From NCBI GenBank assembly GCA_028697725.1, contig JAQVEG010000001.1:62001-126000 (forward strand): a stretch of DNA of 64,000 bases, in the 5' to 3' direction. The notes beneath the pieces were generated by a model that searched no databases, had not been told where the DNA came from, and was given only the letters and a program-made list of their open reading frames with translations. The position numbers were made by a program, and so were the translations under genes. The first letter of the stretch is position 1. Every line of letters starts with the position of its first letter. This DNA comes from Anaerostipes sp. Its GTDB lineage: Bacteria > Bacillota > Clostridia > Lachnospirales > Lachnospiraceae. Shown here one piece after another: positions 26,555 to 36,100 of this stretch.

Positions 26555-27160
26555 ATGGTTGCAATTATTGATTATGATGCAGGGAACATTAAAAGTGTAG
26601 AAAAAGCACTGGAGTATCTTGGAGAAAAGGCTGTAATTACAAGAGATCACGAGACTATTTTATCATGTGATCATGTGATTTTACCGGGGGTTGGAGCCTT
26701 TGGTGATGCCATGGAAAAGTTGCATCAGTATGATTTGGTGAAGACAATCAAAGAAGTGGTAGAAAGAAAGATTCCATTTTTAGGAATTTGTCTTGGACTT
26801 CAATTGATGTTTGAACGCAGTGACGAGGCTCCAGGAGTGGAAGGTCTTGGTTTATTAGAAGGGGAGATTGTTAAGATTCCCAAGAAAGATGGATTAAAGA
26901 TTCCTCATATGGGATGGAATGATTTAAAGGTGAAGGAAGGGGCAAGACTCTTTCAGGGCTTAGAAGAACATCCATACGTTTACTTTGTACATTCTTATTA
27001 TTTGAAGGCAAAGGATGAATCGATTGTTGCGGCAACCACAGAATATTCTACAAACATTCATGCATCGGTGGAAAAGGAAAATGTATTTGCATGTCAGTTT
27101 CATCCAGAAAAGAGCAGCAGCGTAGGATTACAGATTTTAAAGAATTTTATTTCTTGTTAG
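26555..27160 (+). CDS. hisH: Imidazole glycerol phosphate synthase, glutaminase subunit HisH
   Basis: 201 residues, class I glutamine amidotransferase. Nucleophile C79 is in LGICLGLQLMFE, the His/Glu of the triad are in CQFHPEKS near the C-terminus, and the oxyanion region is PGVGAFGDAM. It supplies ammonia to HisF, whose gene follows after 9 nt. Together they make IGP and AICAR in histidine synthesis. The other his genes are not in this window. Confidence 0.97.
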   Translation: MVAIIDYDAGNIKSVEKALEYLGEKAVITRDHETILSCDHVILPGVGAFGDAMEKLHQYDLVKTIKEVVERKIPFLGICLGLQLMFERSDEAPGVEGLGLLEGEIVKIPKKDGLKIPHMGWNDLKVKEGARLFQGLEEHPYVYFVHSYYLKAKDESIVAATTEYSTNIHASVEKENVFACQFHPEKSSSVGLQILKNFISC

Positions 27161-27169
27161 GGGGAACAT

Positions 27170-27931
27170 ATGCATACAAAAAGAATTATTCCATGTTTAG
27201 ATGTACATAATGGACGAGTAGTAAAAGGTGTTAATTTTGTCAATTTAATTGATGCAGGAGATCCAGTTGCCATTGGAGCAGCTTACGATAAAGCCGGGGC
27301 AGATGAACTTGTGTTTTTAGATATTACAGCATCTTCAGATGCAAGAAATATTATGATTGATATGGTACGCAAAGTTGCAGAAACAGTATTTATTCCCTTT
27401 ACCGTTGGTGGAGGCATTCGTACGGTTGATGATTTTCGAGCTATTTTAAGAGAAGGTGCAGATAAGATTTCCATTAATTCATCTGCAATTAATACACCTA
27501 ATTTAATTAGCGATGCAGCAGATAAGTTTGGAAGCCAGTGTGTTGTAGTTGCCATTGATGCTAAAAGAAGATCAGATGGTTCTGGATGGAATGTTTACAA
27601 GAACGGTGGTCGAATTGATGTTGGATTAGACGCAGTAGAATGGGCGATGAAGGCAAACCAATTAGGTGCAGGAGAGATTCTCCTTACAAGCATGGATTGT
27701 GATGGAACCAAGGCAGGCTATGACAATGAATTGACAAGAATGATTGCTGAGAATGTAGATATTCCTGTCATTGCATCTGGTGGAGCAGGAACAAAAGAAC
27801 ATTTCTATGACACCTTGACGCAAGGGAAAGCAGATGCAGCACTAGCCGCTTCATTGTTTCACTTTAAAGAATTAGAAATTAACGATTTAAAAGATTATTT
27901 GGCTGGAAGAGGCATCAGTGTAAGAAAATAA
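27170..27931 (+). CDS. hisF: Imidazole glycerol phosphate synthase, cyclase subunit HisF
   Basis: 253-residue (beta/alpha)8 barrel. D11 ([14 protein letters not shown]) and the second catalytic Asp in VVAIDAKR are present, with phosphate-binding loops FTVGGGIRT and [11 protein letters not shown]. It follows hisH closely with the ribosome site GGGGGA. HisF uses ammonia from HisH to close the imidazole ring. Confidence 0.97.
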   Translation: MHTKRIIPCLDVHNGRVVKGVNFVNLIDAGDPVAIGAAYDKAGADELVFLDITASSDARNIMIDMVRKVAETVFIPFTVGGGIRTVDDFRAILREGADKISINSSAINTPNLISDAADKFGSQCVVVAIDAKRRSDGSGWNVYKNGGRIDVGLDAVEWAMKANQLGAGEILLTSMDCDGTKAGYDNELTRMIAENVDIPVIASGGAGTKEHFYDTLTQGKADAALAASLFHFKELEINDLKDYLAGRGISVRK

Positions 27932-27948
27932 ACTCAATAAGGAGAATT

Positions 27949-28218
27949 ATGCTAGAAACCAAGTTTATATATTACTTTATTATTATCAATATTTTAGCTT
28001 TCATCACATTTGGCATGGATAAGCAAAAGGCAATAAAACACCAATATAGAGTACCAGAGAGAAATTTATTTATTTTGGCAATTATAGGCGGTGGTGTGGG
28101 AGCAATTTTGGGAATGTATTTCTTCCATCATAAAACGAAAAAATGGTATTTTCGTTTTGGAATCCCTGTAATTATCATAATTCAAGTGGCTGCATTTCTC
28201 AGAGTGTTTATTAAGTAA
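27949..28218 (+). CDS. DUF1294 family membrane protein
   Basis: 89 residues, three hydrophobic segments. The DUF1294 pattern is clear: FGMDKQKAIKHQYRVPERNLF, then GGGVGAILGMYFFHHKTKKWYF. It sits 17 nt after hisF and before a strong terminator, so it is the last gene of this unit. Function is unknown for the family. Confidence 0.88.
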   Translation: MLETKFIYYFIIINILAFITFGMDKQKAIKHQYRVPERNLFILAIIGGGVGAILGMYFFHHKTKKWYFRFGIPVIIIIQVAAFLRVFIK

Positions 28219-28244
28219 ATTTATTGAAACAAATTAGATATAGG

Positions 28245-28298
28245 AAGACTATAGAATCAAAGTTAAGTTAGGGCAGCTTTGATTCTATAGTCTTTTTC
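28245..28298 (+). terminator. Strong rho-independent terminator
   Basis: Perfect 18-bp stem AAGACTATAGAATCAAAG (28245-28262) and its complement at 28277-28294, 14-nt loop, followed by a T run. Confidence 0.93.
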
Positions 28299-28366
28299 TT
28301 ATTTGGTTGTAGCCTAAAGCTATAGCCTCTTCTTGTTTTTTTCAATATCAAAGATGAGAATAATTC

Positions 28367-28395
28367 TTGTATTCCTAGTGTGCTTTCGATATAAT
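28367..28395 (+). promoter_or_regulatory. Promoter of the cooS-ABC transporter operon
   Basis: TTGTAT (28367-28372), 17-nt spacer, TATAAT (28390-28395), giving a leader of about 55 nt. A second TATAAT-like hexamer lies near 28423. No clear operator was recognised. Confidence 0.8.
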
Positions 28396-28456
28396 AAACA
28401 ACAATAACATATAAAACATATATAATTAGTATGAAATTAAAAGAGAGGTAAATATT

Positions 28457-30541
28457 ATGTCACATTTAGGAGAAAAACCACATCAGCATAGAGCGTTGAT
28501 TGGATTTGATGAACATGGAGTTCCAACTGTTATTGTTCCGGCAGATAAGGAATCACATACACATACAGATGAAAATGGGAATATTTATGAACATTTTCAT
28601 GAGGCAGAATTCACAGCGGACTATATGAATGCAGTTTCTCAGTATCGAAAGACATTTCCATCAAAACAAGAAGTGTTAGAAAAAACACCAGATTCAGCCG
28701 TTAGAGAATTGATGTTACATATGGAGCAATTAGGGGTGGATACAGCCTTTGATCGTTTTGATCAGCAACAGCCACAGTGTAGTTTTGGATTGGGTGGTAT
28801 CTGTTGTAAAATTTGTAACATGGGTCCTTGTAGAATTACTCCAAAGAGTCCAAGAGGTGTCTGTGGAGCGGATGCGGATTTGATTGTTGCAAGGAATCTT
28901 CTTCGTTCGGCAGCGGCAGGAGTTGCACAACATGGAATGCATGCAAGGGAAGTGATTCTATCACTTAAGTGGGCGGCACAAGGGAAATTAGATTTGCCGA
29001 TTATTGGAGAATATAAGGTAAAAGCTATGGCAGAGGCTTTTGGAATTCCAGTAAAACATCGAACTATTCAGCGAATTGCCATTGATTTAGCAGATGCATT
29101 GCTTGAAGATTTGTCAAGAACTGAGCCAGAAGAATATAAAACAATTCAGGCATGTGCAACAAAGGAGAGACAAGAAACATGGAAGAAGCTAGATATTCTA
29201 CCAATCAGTGCGTACCATGAAGTTTTTGAAGCATATCATAAAACAGGATGTGGAACAGATGGTGATTGGAAGAGTATTATGCAGCAGTTCTTACGATGCG
29301 GATTAACATTTACATTTACAGGAGTTGTTGCGGCAAACATTGCAACAGACTGTTTGTTTGGAGTTGGAGATCGTGTCACGTCTAAGGTTAATGTGGGAGC
29401 ACTAGAAAAAGGATATGTAAATATTGCTGTTCATGGACATTTACCTACGTTGGTAAGTGAGATTGTAAAGACTGGATTAAGTAAGAAATATCAAGATTTA
29501 GCAAAAGAAAAAGGTGCCAAAGGAATTAAATTTTATGGTATTTGTTGTTCTGGATTATCTGCTATGTATCGATATGCAGGAGTGATTCCGTTATCTAATG
29601 CAGTGACAGCGGAACTTGTCATGGGAACAGGAGCACTTGATTTGTGGGTGGCTGATGTACAAGATGTATTTCCATCTATTATGAATGTGGCTAATTGTTT
29701 TAAGACGGCAGTTGTTACAACTAGTGACTCTGCAAGACTTCCAGGTGCAGAGCATATTGCATATGACCATCATCATAGTAATATTGGAGAAACAAAGCAA
29801 ATTGCACAGCGAATTGTAGAACGTGCCATTGAAAATCATGAAAAGAGGAAGGGTACGCCTATTTATATTCCACCATATGAAGTAGAAGCAGAAGTTGGAT
29901 TTTCCGTAGAATATGTACATAAGAGGTTTGGAAGTATGAAACCTATGGCAGATGCCTTGAAAAGTGGAAAGATTCTTGGAATTGTTAATCTAGTTGGTTG
30001 TAACAATCCCAAAGTAGTGTATGAGCGAACCATTGTTGAAGTTGCTGATGTATTACTAAAAAATAATATCTTGATTTTGACCAATGGATGTGCTGCATTT
30101 CCTTTGATGAAACTAGGATATTGTACAGTACAGGCACAGGAAAAAGCAGGAGATGGACTTCGAGAATTTTTAGAATCAGATTTACCACCCGTATGGCATG
30201 TGGGGGAATGTATTGATAATACAAGATCTTCTGGGATTTTTGCAGGAATAGCAGGGGAATTGAATCAAGACTTAAAAGATTTACCATATGGATTGTCTTC
30301 TCCAGAATGGGGAAATGAAAAAGGAATTGATGCAGCATTGGGATTTAGGCTTCTTGGGATTAATTCATATCACTGTGTAGAAGCACAGATTCATGGCTCT
30401 GCCAATGTAATTCATTTTTTAAAGGAAGGAACAAGAAATGCACTTGGATCAGTGATGCATGTAGACACGAATCCAACGGCATTAGGAGAGAAGATTGTAG
30501 CAGATTTTAAAGAAAAGAGAAAAGCCTTAGGCTGGGATTAG
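28457..30541 (+). CDS. cooS: Anaerobic carbon monoxide dehydrogenase catalytic subunit with His-rich N-terminal extension
   Basis: 694 residues, about 50-60 longer than typical CooS. The cytosolic Ni-Fe-S enzyme interconverts CO and CO2. Cysteines for the D and B clusters are C108, C116, C117, C120 and C125 (ending CNMGPC). C-cluster ligands lie in SGLSAMYRY/CCS, NLVGCNNPK, TNGCAAF and GYC contexts, and HVGECIDN is also present. The extra N-terminus has eight His in the first 50 residues (H3, 9, 11, 20, 34, 36, 46, 48), suggesting metal binding. No cooC, cooF or acetyl-CoA synthase gene is adjacent, so electron partner and nickel insertion are supplied elsewhere. It heads an operon with an ABC importer starting 14 nt downstream. 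Confidence 0.96.
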   Translation: MSHLGEKPHQHRALIGFDEHGVPTVIVPADKESHTHTDENGNIYEHFHEAEFTADYMNAVSQYRKTFPSKQEVLEKTPDSAVRELMLHMEQLGVDTAFDRFDQQQPQCSFGLGGICCKICNMGPCRITPKSPRGVCGADADLIVARNLLRSAAAGVAQHGMHAREVILSLKWAAQGKLDLPIIGEYKVKAMAEAFGIPVKHRTIQRIAIDLADALLEDLSRTEPEEYKTIQACATKERQETWKKLDILPISAYHEVFEAYHKTGCGTDGDWKSIMQQFLRCGLTFTFTGVVAANIATDCLFGVGDRVTSKVNVGALEKGYVNIAVHGHLPTLVSEIVKTGLSKKYQDLAKEKGAKGIKFYGICCSGLSAMYRYAGVIPLSNAVTAELVMGTGALDLWVADVQDVFPSIMNVANCFKTAVVTTSDSARLPGAEHIAYDHHHSNIGETKQIAQRIVERAIENHEKRKGTPIYIPPYEVEAEVGFSVEYVHKRFGSMKPMADALKSGKILGIVNLVGCNNPKVVYERTIVEVADVLLKNNILILTNGCAAFPLMKLGYCTVQAQEKAGDGLREFLESDLPPVWHVGECIDNTRSSGIFAGIAGELNQDLKDLPYGLSSPEWGNEKGIDAALGFRLLGINSYHCVEAQIHGSANVIHFLKEGTRNALGSVMHVDTNPTALGEKIVADFKEKRKALGWD

Positions 30542-30555
30542 GAAAAGGAGATATT

Positions 30556-31512
30556 ATGAAAAGACAAAGAAAAGTAACATTATTGGCAGTATTTCTTATA
30601 TTAGTATTGGCACTGTCTGCTTGTGGAAAGACGACTGCAAGCCAAAGTAAAACAACAGAAAATAAAACAAATAAACAGGTGGTCACAATTGGATATTTGC
30701 CAATTACTCATGCCTTATCAATATTTGAAGAAAAGAAATTATTAGAAAACGAAAATAGTAACATCACAATTAAACTACAAAAATTCAGTTCCTGGTCTGA
30801 TCTTACCGATGCACTAAACGCAGGAAGAATTGATGGAGCTTCTGTATTAATGGAGCTTGCTATGAGTGCAGTAAGTCAAGGGGTTGACTTAAAGGCGGTT
30901 GCATTAGGCCACAAGGATGGAAATGTTATCATTGCAGGAAGGGATATTCAATCAGTAAAAGATTTGAAAGGAAAGACATTTGCGATTCCTCATACACAGT
31001 CATCTCATAATATTTTGTTGAATGATATGTTAGCAAAAGGTGGTCTTACCACAAAAGATGTGAAAGTAGTACAAATGGCACCGTCAGAAATGCCTTCATC
31101 TCTTGCAAACGGTTCCATTGCAGGATATTGTGTAGCAGAACCATTTGGAGCACAAGCGGTAAATCAAAAAATAGGACACGTACTATATGATTCTGAAGAT
31201 TTATGGACCAATTCATTATGTTGTGGGCTTGTATTTACAGGTAAATTTATTAAATCCAACAAAGCCACGGTAAAAACAATGACAACGAAATACGAAGAGG
31301 CAGGAAAGAAGTTAGATGATAAAGAAGCAACAAGCATTGCAACACAGTATTTGGGACAATCAGAGAGTGTTTTAAAATTATCATTAAAATGGATTAAATT
31401 TAATGATTTGAAAATTACAAAAAAGGATTACAATGCTTTAGTTTCCAAATTGAAAAAATATAAAATTAATGAGAATCCACCAGCTTATGACAAGTTTGTA
31501 TATCAACCTTAG
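30556..31512 (+). CDS. ABC importer substrate-binding lipoprotein (NrtA/SsuA/TauA-like)
   Basis: 318 residues. A lipoprotein signal with lipobox LSAC (Cys ~23) anchors it outside the membrane. The fold matches the NMT1/SsuA family: IGYLPITHALSIF at the start, DALNAGRIDGASVL, IPHTQSSHNILLNDML and CVAEPFGAQA. This family binds nitrate, bicarbonate, sulfonates or thiamine precursors, and the ligand cannot be read. The IGYLPITHAL start and CVAEPFG motif are closest to the NrtA/CmpA branch. It follows cooS by 14 nt with AAAGGAG, and the permease and ATPase genes come next. Confidence 0.9.
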   Translation: MKRQRKVTLLAVFLILVLALSACGKTTASQSKTTENKTNKQVVTIGYLPITHALSIFEEKKLLENENSNITIKLQKFSSWSDLTDALNAGRIDGASVLMELAMSAVSQGVDLKAVALGHKDGNVIIAGRDIQSVKDLKGKTFAIPHTQSSHNILLNDMLAKGGLTTKDVKVVQMAPSEMPSSLANGSIAGYCVAEPFGAQAVNQKIGHVLYDSEDLWTNSLCCGLVFTGKFIKSNKATVKTMTTKYEEAGKKLDDKEATSIATQYLGQSESVLKLSLKWIKFNDLKITKKDYNALVSKLKKYKINENPPAYDKFVYQP

Positions 31513-31527
31513 AAATGGAGAGGCATC

Positions 31528-32313
31528 ATGTTAAAGAAAATAAAATACATCATAGGTTCATTTACAGGATTATTGGTACTCTGGCAGGCAGCGGTAACAT
31601 TTGGCTCTTTTAATTCAGCGTTATTTCCAAGTCCATTTATGGTGCTGAATGCTTTTAAGCAGCTTGCGACAACTGGACTTGCTGGGAGTTCTTTTGGAAC
31701 CACACTATTGACCCATACAACCCATAGTCTTGGAAGATTTTTGACTGGATATTTATTATCTGTGGTGTTTGGAGTATTCTTTGGAATGATTCTTGGATGG
31801 TTTCCCAAAGTATTTCAATATTTAAATCCAGTTATTCAATTAATTCGTCCCATTGCACCCGTTGCATGGCTTCCATTTATTGTGCTATGGGTGGGAATAG
31901 GAGATGTTCCAGCCATTGCAATTATATTTATAGCAGGATTTTTTCCAATCTTATTATCAACGGTAAAAGCAATTAATACCATGAGTCCAGTCTATTTAAA
32001 AGTGGCAGGAAACTTTGGATTGAGCCAACTAGAAACTATATATAAAATTGTATTTCCGGCTGTATTTCCTCAAATCGCACATAGCCTTCATTTGGCCTTA
32101 AGTACATGTTGGATATTTCTTGTTTCAGGAGAGATGGTTGGTTCTCAATCAGGACTTGGATTTCTCATTATGGATGCCAAAAACAGTATGCGAGCAGATG
32201 CACTTCTTGCAACCATGATTACCATTGGTATTGTAGGTCTTATATTAGACATTTTAATTGGAGTATTAGAACGTGTGGTAGAAAAAATATGGGGATTTGG
32301 AACGGAGGAATAA
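31528..32313 (+). CDS. ABC importer permease (SsuC/NrtB-like)
   Basis: 261 residues with about six helices. The permease EAA-like loop is present as INTMSPVYLKVAGNFGLSQL followed by ETIYKIVFPAVFPQI, where the ATPase docks. The N-terminus reads as a membrane segment. Sequence type is BPD_transp_1 of the nitrate/sulfonate/taurine group. It is between the binding protein and the ATPase genes, so the transporter is complete. Confidence 0.92.
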   Translation: MLKKIKYIIGSFTGLLVLWQAAVTFGSFNSALFPSPFMVLNAFKQLATTGLAGSSFGTTLLTHTTHSLGRFLTGYLLSVVFGVFFGMILGWFPKVFQYLNPVIQLIRPIAPVAWLPFIVLWVGIGDVPAIAIIFIAGFFPILLSTVKAINTMSPVYLKVAGNFGLSQLETIYKIVFPAVFPQIAHSLHLALSTCWIFLVSGEMVGSQSGLGFLIMDAKNSMRADALLATMITIGIVGLILDILIGVLERVVEKIWGFGTEE

Positions 32314-32314
32314 A

Positions 32315-33085
32315 ATGTATATTAACGTAGATGATGTATCAATGGAATACGGAAAAAAAGAAACTTCGTTTCTGGCACTTGAAAATGTATCTTTATCCAT
32401 TGAAAAAGGGGAGTTTATTTGCCTTCTTGGTCCATCTGGATGTGGAAAGACTACTTTATTAAATGCCATTGCAGGATTTGAAAAAGTGACAAAAGGTTCC
32501 ATTCAAATAAACGGGAAAGAAGTGACGAAACCAAATATGAAGTATGTAACTATTTTTCAAAATTACGGACTTTTACCATGGCGAACCATAGAAAAGAATG
32601 TTGAGTTAGGTTTAGAAACATTGAAACTTTCCAAAGAAGAAAAGAAGAAAATAGCGGATCAATATATTGATATGGTTGGTCTTAGCAAATTTAAAGAAAG
32701 CTATCCACATGAACTTTCAGGAGGTATGAAGCAAAGAGTTGCTATTGCAAGAGCATTAGCGGTGAACCCTGAGGTTATATTTATGGATGAGCCTTTTGGA
32801 GCATTGGATGCCATCACAAGGATGAGTCTCCAAGATGATGTGAGAAGACTTTCTAGAGACGGAAAGAAAACAGTTATCTTTGTCACTCATGATATAGAAG
32901 AAGCGGTGTATTTAGCAGATCGAATTGTAGTTATGTCGCCAAATCCGGGGAAAATAAAAAGTATTGTGAATATCCGAATGGGAAAACAAAGAGATCGAAC
33001 AAGTGATGATTTTTTAGTGGCAAGAGATAAAATATTTGAAATTTTTCATATGAAAAGTGAAAAGACCATTGAGTATTACATATAA
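32315..33085 (+). CDS. ABC importer ATP-binding protein (SsuB/NrtD-like)
   Basis: 256 residues from the ATG at 32315, preceded by GGAGG at 6 nt. Walker A GPSGCGKTT, Q-loop FQNYGLLPW, signature LSGGMKQRVAIARAL, Walker B VIFMDEPFGALD and H-loop VTHDIEEAVYLADR are all present. It powers the upstream permease. The gene lies 1 nt after the permease stop and is the last of the cooS operon. Confidence 0.94.
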   Translation: MYINVDDVSMEYGKKETSFLALENVSLSIEKGEFICLLGPSGCGKTTLLNAIAGFEKVTKGSIQINGKEVTKPNMKYVTIFQNYGLLPWRTIEKNVELGLETLKLSKEEKKKIADQYIDMVGLSKFKESYPHELSGGMKQRVAIARALAVNPEVIFMDEPFGALDAITRMSLQDDVRRLSRDGKKTVIFVTHDIEEAVYLADRIVVMSPNPGKIKSIVNIRMGKQRDRTSDDFLVARDKIFEIFHMKSEKTIEYYI

Positions 33086-33095
33086 GATAATTAAG

Positions 33096-33140
33096 AAAAA
33101 ACTCCAGAAAAATCTGTAAATGATTTTCCTGGAGTTTTTT
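33096..33140. terminator. Bidirectional terminator between convergent genes
   Basis: AAAAAACTCCAG (33096-33107) pairs with CTGGAGTTTTTT (33129-33140), with further partial pairing inside. T runs are present on both strands, so it can stop the cooS operon and the minus-strand gene ending at 33148. Confidence 0.88.
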
Positions 33141-33147
33141 ATTTCTC

Positions 33148-36100
33148 TTATTTGTTCATATTTTTTTCTGCTGCTGAGAGCATTAATTTAAGTCGATTAA
33201 TCTGGTTTACTTCACTTGCACCTGGATCATAATCAATGGCTACGATGTTTGAATCAGGAAATGCCTGACGAATTTCTTTGATAACACCTTTTCCAACAAC
33301 ATGGTTTGGTAAACAAGCAAATGGCTGTGTACAAACTATATTTGGTGCACCGCTGTGGATTAATTCAATCATTTCACCGGTTAAGAACCATCCTTCTCCT
33401 GTTTGATTTCCAATGGAAACAAAAGGTTTTGCATACTCAGCCAAATCTTTGATGTATGCAGGTGGATCAAAGCGTGTGCTTTTAGAAAGTTCTTTTCGAA
33501 GAGTTTTTCTGTATTGTTCTACAAGCCAGATGGCTGAGTTGGACATAATAGCTGTCTTCTTAGATTTTCCAAGATAGCGGTATTTAAAGTTACTGTTGTA
33601 GAAACTGTACATGAAGAAATCAAGTAAATCTGGAACAACAGCTTCAGCACCTTCACGTTCTAAGACTTCCACTAAATGGTTATTGGCATCTGGAAGGAAT
33701 TTAACAAGAATTTCTCCAACAATACCAACACGAGGTTTCTTTTCATTTGTAATAGGAATACGGTCAAAGTCACGAATAATATTTTTAATATTCTTTTGGA
33801 AAGTTCTAAGGTTTCCTTTTCTAAGATCACGTTTACATCTTGCTTCCCATTGTCTATGGAGTTTGTTTACAGAACCTTTTTTTACTTCGTAAGGTCTTGT
33901 ACGGTAAACAACTCTCATGAAAATATCCCCATAAATAATTGCCTGTACTGCACGATTTAAAAGTGGAAGTGATAGACTAAATCCACTGTTACGCTCAATA
34001 CCCTGAGTACTAATACCGATAACTGGAATATTCTTGAATCCAGCCTTTTCAAGAGCCCGTCGAATGAAGCTGATATAGCTTGTTGCACGACAACCACCAC
34101 CAGTCTGGGAAATTGCAAGTGCGATTTTGTTTGTATCGTATCGCCCAGATAAAAGTGCATTCATTAATTGTCCAATGACAATCAAAGAAGGGTAGCAGGC
34201 ATCATTATTTACATATTTTAATCCTGTATTTACATCCTTCATTCCACCCTGAGGTAAAATCTCAATTTTATATCCTACAGATTCTAGGGCTGGCTGTAAC
34301 AAATTAAAATGAATTGGAGACATTTGAGGAACTAAAATTGTATAGTCCTTCGCCATTTCTTTTGTAAATTCAATTCGTTTCATTGCTGCAGATACTGGTT
34401 TTGGTTCGATTTTATGTTTTTTACGAACACGAACAGCACTGATAAGGGAACGAATACGGATTCTAGCAGCACCTAAGTTGTTCACTTCATCAATCTTAAG
34501 AACTGTATAGATACGTCCAGACTTTGTTAAAATTTCATTAACAGTGTCTGTGGTAACTGCATCTAGTCCACATCCAAATGAATTTAACTGGATAACCTCT
34601 AACTGTTTATTTGATTTTGCATAGTTTGCAGCGGCATATAATCTTGAGTGGTACATCCATTGATCCGATACATTTAACGGACGGTCAACTTTTGATAAAT
34701 GAGAAATTGAATCCTCAGTTAATACTGCAATTCCGTAAGATGTAATCAATTCTGGGATTCCATGGTTGATTTCTGGATCAATATGATATGGTCTTCCACA
34801 AAGGACAATTCCTGTCTTTCCTGTCTCAGCAAGGTATGCTAATACTTCTTCTCCTTTTTGACGAATATCCTTCTTGCTTTGTTCTGATTCTTCATAAGCT
34901 GCACGAACTGCTTCTCTCATTTCAGATAGAGGAATATGGTATCGTTCATCAAATTCTTCTACTAATCTTGGTGATAAAGCATCTTCATTATCAAGAGCAA
35001 GGAATGGATTCATAAAATGAATGGTATCATCCTTTAATTCTTCCATATTGTTCTTAATGTTTTCTGCATAAGAAGTTACAATAGGACAGTTGTAATGATT
35101 ATTCGCTTCCTCGGTTTCATTTTGCTCAAATGGAATACAAGGATAGAAAATATCTTTAATGCCTTGTTTTAGCAGCCACATAACATGACCATGAGCTAAT
35201 TTTGCTGGATAACATTCTGACTCACTTGGAATTGACTCAATTCCCAATTCGTAAATCTTACGAGAAGAGTCAGGAGAAAGTTCAACCCTGAAGCCAAGCT
35301 TTGTAAATAATGTATGCCAGAATGGATAATTTTCATATAAGTTTAATACACGAGGAATTCCAATGACTCCACGAGTTGCTTCTTCTTTTGGTAAAGATGG
35401 ATAATCAAACATACGATGTAATTTATATTCATATAAGTTTGGAACATCTTCGTTCTTTCTTTCGCCGCCAGCACCACGTTCACAACGGTTTCCTGTGACA
35501 AAACGACGATTGTTTGAGAACTTATTAATGGTCAATAGACAATGGTTGGTACATCCTTTACAACGAGTCATAGAAGAATCTGTTGTCATAGACAAAATCT
35601 CTTCCATAGGAATCATAGTAGATACTTTAGGTTCCATCTCATAACGTTCTCTTGCAATTAAAGCTGCTCCAAAAGCACCCATAATACCGGCGATATCTGG
35701 ACGAATTGCATCACATCCAGAAATTCTTTCAAAACTGCGAAGAACTGCATCGTTGTAGAAAGTTCCACCTTGCACAACAATGTGTGAACCAAGGTCTTTT
35801 GGATCTGTTAATTTAATTACTTTTAGTAATGCATTTTTAATTACAGAATAAGCAAGCCCAGCAGAGATATCTCCAACACTGGCTCCTTCTTTTTGTGCTT
35901 GTTTTACTTTTGAGTTCATAAATACTGTACATCTAGAACCTAAATCAATTGGTGTCTTTGATGTAAGTGCAACTTTTGCAAATTCTTGAACTGTATGGTT
36001 TAGTGATTTTGCAAATGTTTCAATAAAAGAACCACATCCAGAAGAGCAGGCTTCATTTAACATAACATTATCAACTACACCATTTTTGATCTTGATACAC

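Noticed and set aside
29591-29920. 109-codon frame on the minus strand inside cooS
   Set aside because: It lies wholly antisense to an unmistakable gene, has no ribosome site and gives a Cys/Tyr-rich product of low plausibility.
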